Below, in pieces: positions 56,546-64,000 of a stretch of DNA of 64,000 bases; positions within the stretch are counted from its first letter, which is position 1; the number at the start of each line of letters is the position of its first letter. The notes below the pieces were generated by a model, which saw only the letters and a list, made by a program, of their open reading frames with translations, was not told the DNA's origin and made no database searches. Source of the DNA: Chondrosia reniformis (Eukaryota; Porifera; Demospongiae; Chondrillida; Chondrillidae); contig OX359189.1 in the NCBI GenBank assembly GCA_947172415.1, positions 9,004,501-9,068,500 of the forward strand, given 5' to 3'. The position numbers were made by a program, and so were the translations under genes.

Positions 56546-59500
56546 ATGGCTGCTACTGCTGGCATGCAGACACTGAGTGGTCTTAGTATATTTAATCCCT
56601 ACGATTTTACCCTCTCTTGGTTGGGACCAATGGGTAAGTTTCCTGTTCCAGGGAGGTCATTGTACTGGAACATAGGAAATCCTTTCTCTGTAATAACAAA
56701 TAACTTAAGTGGACTCTGTATATATTTATAGGACAGGTATTTTAGGGATCAGTTTAGTAGCATTGGAAATAGTGGTAGCCAGTTATTAGTATACAATGTC
56801 CACCTTAATGTATCCCTTTATTATGGTTCCTCCCACTCCTCGTCCTTGTATTCCTCCAGTGCCAATGGGACCTCCGACAACGGTGGCTGAACCTACTGGA
56901 GGCAGTGTCTACAGTGAGAGTATCTCAAGAGCTATGGAGGGCTATCAGAGAGTGATTCAACAGAAAGGTATTCCTAGAGGTGAGTGCAGCAGTGTACCCT
57001 TAACATGCTCTAAGATACGCTGGGAGTAAGACCCTGGGTAATTATAGTTGTACAACTCTAATATGTAGAGCCTATGTCTGATCTCACTAGTTTAATAAAC
57101 CCAGTTAAACTGTAAATGGCCCTTTCATACCTATACTAGTTGTATAATGGTGTATGGTATAGTGGAATCACCTATGCCAGTTGTGCATTTGTATTCTCTA
57201 TCATATGCTCATGGACTTTGATCCTGTATAGTATCTATACCAGTGTCAGCTGATAGTGGGTAGGTGTGACAGGTTATCTCAGCTAATTGGTGTAGGCATC
57301 CCTGGTTTGTGTAGGGAGGTGTGATTAAGGACTGAATGGAGCATTAATTATATTCATAGCCACCATAACCATACTGTCTCACTCTTTCCAGTCCCCTTTT
57401 AAATAACAACTGCAGGTTTGGGTTTGTGAAAGGTGAACTTACTGTAATGGCATCCTTTCACACTGACTTTGTTTTCATTTGCACTGAATGTGACTATTGT
57501 AGTTTTTAATGTCTCTTTTGAATGTTTGGTCATTAACATTACAACTTGAAGATATTGTATGTGTTTAAATTGGAGGAGTGTTTAGAAATGACACATTTTT
57601 ACTTTCTGATCTGGATTATTCCCCTTTTAATGCTTCCTCTGAAAATAATTCTAATTTTAGTATATGATGTATCGTAAGGACTTTGTCACTTTTCAATGTT
57701 TATTTTCAGTTTATGTGTCTACCGTAGTTTCAATGAATTTCTCTCCTTCTTCCTTTGACAGACCCAATGCAGTGGAATCCTGATCAATCAGAAGAATGGG
57801 CGCGGTTTTGTAAAAAGGAATTCAACATGACCGATTTCAATCCTGCATCTCTTCACATTCCAGGAATGGACCTCTGCTCAATGACTCCCGGTTTTCTTAC
57901 AACTACAATAGTGGGACCAAAGTATGTGGCAGAAACACTGTACCTGTGTCTGGAGAAGCTGAAAGGTACCACTTCCAGTAAGTGCTCTCCCAGAAATATG
58001 ATTCCTTCCATACCCCCAGAAATATTACCCCACTGGGTATTATTAAAATTATATTCTTAATTGAGGATACTTTCTTAATATCACCTTTCCTGTCTCCTGT
58101 CCCACAAGTCTGAGACCTCTTGACTGGAATATTATAAAATATAATAAGTTGGTATATGGCTTGTCATGTGTACTGAGTAAGCCTGACTTGAGCTGGTTAG
58201 TGTTAATAAACTTTGAACTTTAAACCCTTAGGAATGCGTTAGGTCAACCTGTCTCTGTATGGCAGGTTAAACTGATTATTAAAGTGTACATGCTCGACCC
58301 CTAAAGGGGATCTATAATCTGTATGTGTGGGAAGATAATTTCATTGTCACCCTCCTCTTCAAATTCCTGACCTCCAAAAGTCAGGCATTTGTGTAAGAGG
58401 AGTCCCCTTTTCTCTACTTTTTGAGGTGATTCCTAACCTGATAAGTGTTGACCTGTTGAATAGGTTTTGAATTGGTTTAAAGGTGTTGAAATTTGAAGCA
58501 TATTCCTACCCTTAGGTGCTTAGTTAACTGTTACTGTCATTAAAATATGCAATCCACATGGTCATTTTTGTAATTGCAAGAAACAATGAATGGATTTTTA
58601 CACTTTTCCTATCTTTGTTTTATAGTTGATGATATGGCTTATCTTCAAGGTCCCTACACATTTGACCCAAATCTTCCAACTATCAATGTCACTGGATCTC
58701 CCAGACACCCTTCAGTTCACAATGACGAAACAGGTCTAGGTGTATTTGATGACAATGCTCTACTTCATCCAATGCCCACTCATTTTCAAGGTACAGCAGC
58801 TCTATCCCAATTTGTAGCTCTGTATGTGAAAACTGTGTAATATTGAAAGTTTATGCATTATTGAATTAAACTCCCTGAGTACCATATGCTTTCATTTGAA
58901 ACTTTATTATTCAGTTTTGCTTAATTCAGATTCGCATGATTAATTAGGCACACTTATTAGTGAAATGTGCTTAGTAAGATATTATATTTCTGTTCTTTCC
59001 TCTGTAGTCCCCAGCCCAAACTCTGATCATTCCCGTTCCCCCTCCCCCTTCTCCCCAAACTCTCCCCATTCTCCCAGCCGATCCCCAGTTCCCTCTCCTC
59101 CGTCCCTCTCCCCGAGGTCCCCTCAGTTGCAGAAGAAACCAGGCAATGTCCCCCAGCTGACAATCCAGAACCCAGGTCCCATTCAGCTGTGGCAATTTCT
59201 ACTGGAGCTGTTGAATGACAGAGAAAACCAGAGCTGCATCAGTTGGACAACCAGGGAGTGGGAGTTTAAACTCAATGACCCTGAAGAGGTGGCCAGGAAG
59301 TGGGGCGCAAGAAAGAACAAGCCAAGAATGAACTACGAGAAACTGAGTCGCGGCTTGAGGTACTATTATGACAAAACTATTATCAGAAAGGTCCCAGGCA
59401 AGAGATATGTTTATCAGTTTGTTTGTGATCTGGAGAGCATGCTCGGGGTGACCTTCCAGGAGCTTCAAAGCAGACTAAGAGGGGAGGACCAGACCGCACC

Positions 59501-59657
59501 CATTCAAGTAGACCATCCTAGAGGACAATTTATGATGAACAATATTTACTCCGGATTTGAGCAGATAGGTTCAAGTCCGAGCACTAGTCCTTATTCCTCT
59601 GCATCTATGCATGGATCGCCTTATAATCTGCAAGGAAGTCTGTATCATCTTCATTAG
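56546..59657 (+). CDS. ETS-family transcription factor with Pointed domain
   Basis: Five exons, 56546-56633, 56860-56979, 57762-57965, 58626-58790 and 59008-59657, join in phase (all introns phase 1) to 408 residues. Exon 3 encodes a Pointed/SAM domain ([20 protein letters not shown], then [20 protein letters not shown]), closest in feel to GABPA. The last exon has a Ser/Pro-rich linker and a complete ETS DNA-binding domain: [47 protein letters not shown], the two conserved recognition-helix arginines in [10 protein letters not shown], and [12 protein letters not shown]. This half looks like ETS1/2. It should bind GGAA core sites in the nucleus and respond to MAPK or partner proteins through the Pointed domain. 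Exon 1 could be one of two alternative N-termini. Which ETS subgroup it belongs to cannot be settled by eye. Confidence 0.92.
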
Positions 59658-60195
59658 CTGATCGACCCATCCAATTAGAACAATACAAAAACCATTTTCC
59701 AAACATGTTTATAGATATTTTGTTTAATGCACATTTAATTATGGAATACACTATGTTGTAATTTAACCATGAAAAAGAAATTTTATTAATAGTTTTCTAA
59801 CTTGAAATTGATGATGAACTGCAAGCAACTCCATTGATATCAATGTAAAAGAAATCAATATTATAATAATGTTGAATTTATAGTAACTGTTTTTCAGTTT
59901 TTGGGTACAATATTTGATAATACATAAGCAGGATTCCTCTCTATCTCTGCATGTTCTGATTGATAATAATTACCTTTAAAAGGCATAATAGACATTAAGC
60001 ATATAAGCTATAGGATTTATATATGTACAGTATGTATATATTGCAATTGTTTTAGAGTGTCTATGGGTATTGTAACTTGTATTGAGCTACATACGTATGT
60101 ATTCATTAGATGCCAGAGAATAATTTTAAATATATAGAAATTGGCTATATATCTGACATGAATATTGATCATAAACTACATAATATATACCCTTT
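59658..60195. other. 3' UTR and intergenic
   Basis: AT-rich sequence after the ETS stop, with several possible polyadenylation signals. No further gene was recognised. Confidence 0.4.
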
Positions 60196-60250
60196 ATAGA
60201 TGGTACAGCATAATCACTTTGTCTTTTAGATCTCTCTATCTTATCTTCTA
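60196..60250 (-). pseudogene. Degenerate copy of the cytoplasmic-tail exon
   Basis: The minus strand reads ERSKRQSDYAVPS, close to the KRSKRKSDYATPSK end of the exon at 60464-60604, 270 bp away. It may be a second tail exon or a decayed local duplication. An AG acceptor just upstream is not clear. Confidence 0.4.
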
Positions 60251-60463
60251 TAAACCAAAGGAAGCAAATATGTAACAGGACAATATAATATACATTTAAT
60301 TATTATATAGACATAGAGAGGAGTGCATGAGTGGGTAGTTAATTAGATCTTAATCGTTTCTTTAGTCATTTGGTATGATGTTTGCAACATAAACACATAT
60401 ACACACAAATTGTATGCAGATATGTTGCAAATGTGTATATATAGTCTACACATATATACGTAC

Positions 60464-60604
60464 CTTTAGATGGTGTGGCATAATCACTTTTTCTTTTAGA
60501 TCTCTTCCTCTTACAACAAGCTACAACACATGTAACTATGAATATGATCCAACTGATTATCAACAGTGAAGCTAACACACCAGATGAGGCTATCCCGGTT
60601 GTAT
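60464..60604 (-). CDS. Transmembrane plus short tail exon, probably of the IgGFc-binding-like gene
   Basis: One exon, phase 1 at both ends, encodes a membrane helix (ASLLIISWIIFIVTCVVACC) and a basic cytoplasmic stretch (KRKRSKRKSDYATPSK). It follows on the same strand, and in the same phase, from the exon at 63453-64000, with only repeats and an unexplained block between, so it is most simply the membrane anchor of that gene. The exact join cannot be proven from sequence alone. The true last exon was not identified. Confidence 0.6.
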
Positions 60605-60679
60605 CTATTAAGTAGGTATAATATACGTATATATAAAGATTTAGTATTGTATATAGGTTATAATAGATATATATACGTA

Positions 60680-60835
60680 TGGTGAGATATAGGGCAAATT
60701 TTAAATTCCATCAAAATTTCAAAAACTCATTGAACATGCTCTATAGTTGTCTGTAAATATTGATACAATGTTTTAGCTTCATATCTTTACTTTGGGTAGT
60801 GTTACAGCCCTCAATGTACATTAAATTTTTACAAT
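60680..60835. repeat. Orphan unit of the 170-bp satellite
   Basis: Contains 'ggtgagatatagggcaaatt' and 'cagccctcaatgtacatt' in the order found in the array at 61890-63260, but is separated from it by about 1 kb of unrelated sequence. Confidence 0.8.
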
Positions 60836-61889
60836 ACGACCTTTAATGGTGTAGAATTATATCGTGCGATACTATTATGGAAATTATCGGCATACCAAGT
60901 TATAATGATTTGACATGAATGGGGCAACTAGAAACACGCAGGGACAGTCCAGAACGCAGCTATTAGAAGGTCTTTATATAGAGGCAGGTAGCCATTATGT
61001 TATTACAGCAATTGAGATTGAGTGTGGCTGGTTATACCAGTTTACGTTCATATCGGAACACCTCTTGCTAAAATCGTTTCTACATGGGACAAGAAAAGTA
61101 GTTCTCCTCCGCCAATCAAGACACTAACAGGATTCTATCCATTTTTCCCAGTTTCTAGATGAACCACAAATACTGGATATACCTTTAAAATGGCTTGGAA
61201 CGATGCACTGATCCCGAATTAACTTGATATAATTTGACTACATTTTTCTCGCAAATACCCTATTCTTAAGTATGGAATAGCGCCAACCACAATCGTTTCC
61301 TTTTGAAATTTTGTTGTTTAAATAGAAGCGCAAAACCTTATAAAGTAGGCCTACCTGGACACATCTCTATGGTGGTTGCGGTTCCCATAGAGGTTGGTAG
61401 CGCTTAGACTCTGAAGCTGTCTCCTAATCGGTTGGTGCCATAGAGACGTGCTCACCAATAATCCGGATTTCGGGGGGGTTCCACGTAATGTGGGATTGGC
61501 ATCTGATATCTTAGGATTCATATGAGTCGGCCATATCGAGAAGAACTGGTTCTTCTCACGCAAGTGACACCCAAAGCTCAACTCGGCAGAGCGTTACCAC
61601 CGATCCCGGCCTCTGAGCGTCGTGGATGGTAGCGTTCGGTATGGTCCAACTTTTTTTCTTTGGACTTTCGTTGGCCGTCGATTGGCAAAATTTCAATTTA
61701 ACGACATCCATATAATATATGTGGATAAATACTGCTTCAACAACAATCAAGTACTACACAGTGCATATCCATATGTATAAGAAATATTTCAAAGAGTTCT
61801 AATTTTCAAAAATATATGAAGTAACGTATCTCACTCTAATACATACTCAAGGTCGGCCATTTATAGTATTACGCAATTAGGGTTAGTTA
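60836..61889. other. Unexplained block separating the satellite units
   Basis: About 1 kb with a GC-richer core (61330-61680) unlike the flanking satellite. Short open stretches exist on the minus strand (for example NPTLRGTPPKSG and a possible donor near 61353), but no family was recognised. It could be an insertion into the array or older sequence flanked by a later duplication. Confidence 0.4.
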
Positions 61890-63260
61890 ATGTATTGTGA
61901 GAGATAGGGCAAATTTGAGTAGGTATTAAAATTTGCAAAACTCATTGAAAACATTTCATATATCTCTGTGAATAATGAGATAGAGTGTTAGATTCATATC
62001 TCTTCATTCGGAAGAATTACAGCACTTCATGTACTTTTTATTACTGTTATACGTAGTGAATGTGTGGTGAGAGATAGGGCAAATTTGAGTAGATATCAAA
62101 ATTTGCAAAACTCATTGGAAACCTTTCATACATCTCTGTGAATACTGAGATAGAATTTCGGATTCATATCTTATCATTTGGAAGAGTTAGTGCCATAAAT
62201 GTACTTTAAATTACTACTATACAAAGTTAATGTACGTATGGTGAGAGATAGTGCAAATTTTAAATTCCATCAAAATTTCAAAAACTCATTGAACATCCTC
62301 TATAGATGTCTGTGAATGTTGATACAATGTTTTAGCGTCATATCTTTACTTTCGGTAGAGTTACAGCCCTCAATGTACATTAAATTCTAATATACAAAGT
62401 TAATGTATTGTGAGAAATAGGGCAAATTTTAATTTTCATCAAAATTTCAAAAACTCATTAGACATTTTCTATAGATGTCTGTGAATGCTGACACAAAGTG
62501 TTAGCTTCATATCTTAACTTTGGGTAGAGTTACAGCCCTCAATGTACATTAAATTCTGGTATACAAAGTTAATGTATTGTGAGAAAAAGACCAATTTTTA
62601 TTTTCATCAAAATTTCAAAAACTCATTGGACATGTTATATAGATGTCTGTGAATACTGACACAAAGAATTAGCTTCATATCTCTCCATTTGATAGAGTGA
62701 CAGCCCTCAATGTACATTAAATTCTGGTATACAATTTTAATGTACTGTGAGAAATAGGGCAAATTTTTTATTTTCATGAAAATTTCAAAAACTCATTAGA
62801 CATGTTCTATAGATGTCTGTGAATGCTGACACAAAGAATTAGCTTCATATCTCTCCATTTGATAGAGTGACAGCCCTCAATGTACATTAAATTCTGGTAT
62901 ACAAAGTTAATATATATGGTGAGAGATAAGGCAAATTTTAAGTTTCATCAAAATTTCAAAAATTCATTAGACATGTTCTATAGATGTCTATGAATGTTGA
63001 CACAAAGAATTAGCTTCATATCTCCCCATTTGATAGAGTGACAGCCCTCAATGTACATTAAATTCTGGTATACAAAGTTAATGTATTGTGAGAAATAGGG
63101 CAAATTTTTTATTTTCATGAAAATTTCAAAAACTCATTGGACATGTTCTATAGATGTCTGTGAATGCTGACACACAGTGTTAGCTTCATATCTCTCCATT
63201 TGATAGAGTGACAGCCCTCAATGTACATTAAATTCTGGTATACAACTTTAATGTACATAC
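61890..63260. repeat. 170-bp satellite array, about eight units
   Basis: Units begin at about 61899, 62068, 62240, 62410, 62579, 62748, 62919 and 63088, a spacing of 169-172 bp. Each has gtgaga(g/a)atagggcaaatt, tcaaaatttcaaaaactcat, tagatgtctgtgaat and cagccctcaatgtacatt. The last units are the most alike. The array lies in a putative intron. Confidence 0.92.
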
Positions 63261-63452
63261 CATGTATACATGTATGTGATATACATTATACATACAAATA
63301 ATACGTGCTCATTTACATATGGATATATCTCCTTGTAAATCCTTTTTATATTTGCATAGGATATTGTATATAAAATTTAAATCTGTTTTGAGGTAAATTC
63401 CAATTAAAGCCCACTAAATGCATGCAACTTGTAAATATATAGTTCAAGCAAC

Positions 63453-64000
63453 CTGTTTCCTCTTTAATGACAGAAAGTGTCTTTAATTTGAGACCTCCAG
63501 AATAGCCATAGGAATTGGAGTTACTGAAGCCATACACCAACACTCCAATACTTGCAGATATATTCGAATGTCTTAATGTTTGTACTCCTCCGCTGATTTC
63601 CACTTGAGCTCCATACACTTCAGTGACTCCCAAGGACTGGATGGCTGTGAAATTGACATTTATTTCTCCAAGTGACTGTTCATTGAGGTATATTTCACGA
63701 GGCTTGAAGAAATCTTTTGGAATGTACAAATTCATAAAGTGAGTTCTGCACTCCATCGGGTACAGTAGCTAGCGTGTAACCATTAGAATATTGGTCAACT
63801 GGAGGAATCATTGCCATGAATGGATCCGAAAGAACATTATCTACCTCTTGCCCAACAGAAAATTGTAACAAGATGATTCTTTTATCTCCTTCAATCCAGC
63901 AATAGTCTGTGCTTGGTATATCAATGTCTTTGAATCCTCCTTCTTGAAGAATAAAGGATGCAGAATTACCAGACTGTCCATCACTCTGAGTACATTCAAT
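63453..64000 (-). CDS. IgGFc-binding-like domain protein (partial, with a frame break)
   Basis: The minus strand from the window edge is open as DYCWIEGDKRIILLQFSVGQ then DPFMAMIPPVDQYSNGYTL, and continues in another frame as HFMNLYIPKDFF, GVLVYGFSNSNSYGYSGG, ending ...VIKEET before a phase-1 donor at 63453. The pattern (VDQY, MNLYIP, VYGFS, SYGY) is that of the IgGFc-binding domain found at the N-terminus of FCGBP-like secreted or surface proteins. The two halves are out of register by one base, around a GGG/CCC run at 63758-63760: one C fewer would give TVPMECRTHF. This is either a sequencing or assembly indel or a real lesion. Upstream exons lie outside the window; the membrane exon at 60464-60604 probably follows. 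Confidence 0.65.

Overview
The window is eukaryotic and metazoan: AT-rich DNA, short GT-AG introns, and recognisable animal genes (PSMD9, PDE9A, TMEM147, TBRG1 with FYR domains, a Pointed+ETS factor). Gene density, intron size, Ig/FN3 receptors encoded by phase-1 exons, and an IgGFc-binding-like surface protein all fit a demosponge such as Amphimedon. That assignment is an inference from content, not a database match. All exon models were read from open frames, splice dinucleotides and phase continuity. For the complete models the summed exon lengths divide by three.

Layout. 0-1.6 kb: the 3' end of a gene with an RG-repeat and acidic tail, MRE11-like. 2.3-3.7 kb: an intronless nitrilase-methyltransferase fusion. 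4.1-6.1 kb: a broken PSMD9 duplicate, with the intact PSMD9 at 19.0-21.1 kb. Between them, on the minus strand, lie two single-pass Ig/FN3 receptor genes. One (14.3-6.6 kb) is signal peptide-(Ig-FN3)x3-TM with a tail of nine 38-residue repeats. The other (18.0-14.5 kb) is signal peptide-Ig-FN3-TM with a short tyrosine-containing tail. The introns of these receptors hold several foldback/MITE-like elements.

21.3-24.6 kb: a complete 13-exon PDE9A. 25.3-32.9 kb: a minus-strand tandem array of three near-identical paralogs. Each has a PD-(D/E)XK-like N-terminal segment, a variable acidic 12-residue repeat and a divergent protein-kinase-like C-terminal domain. The third copy is head-to-head with TMEM147 (33.0-34.8 kb), whose fifth splice acceptor sits in an 8-copy 37-bp tandem array. 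TBRG1 (35.0-38.7 kb) follows.

38.7-56.5 kb is mostly non-coding and unusually rich in unrelated minisatellites (units of about 4, 38, 18, 23, 26 and 29 bp). It contains a few coding exons (43.9-46.9 kb) for a Ser/Gln/Pro-rich protein. These may be a separate CRTC-like regulator, or the long N-terminus of the Pointed+ETS factor encoded at 56.5-59.7 kb; the splice phases allow the second reading. 60-64 kb: the 3' part of a minus-strand IgGFc-binding-like membrane protein gene, with an approximately 170-bp satellite array in its putative intron.

PDE9A, PSMD9, TMEM147, TBRG1 and the ETS factor look like ordinary conserved housekeeping or regulatory genes. The receptor genes, the kinase-like array and the minisatellite-rich introns form the fast-evolving part.
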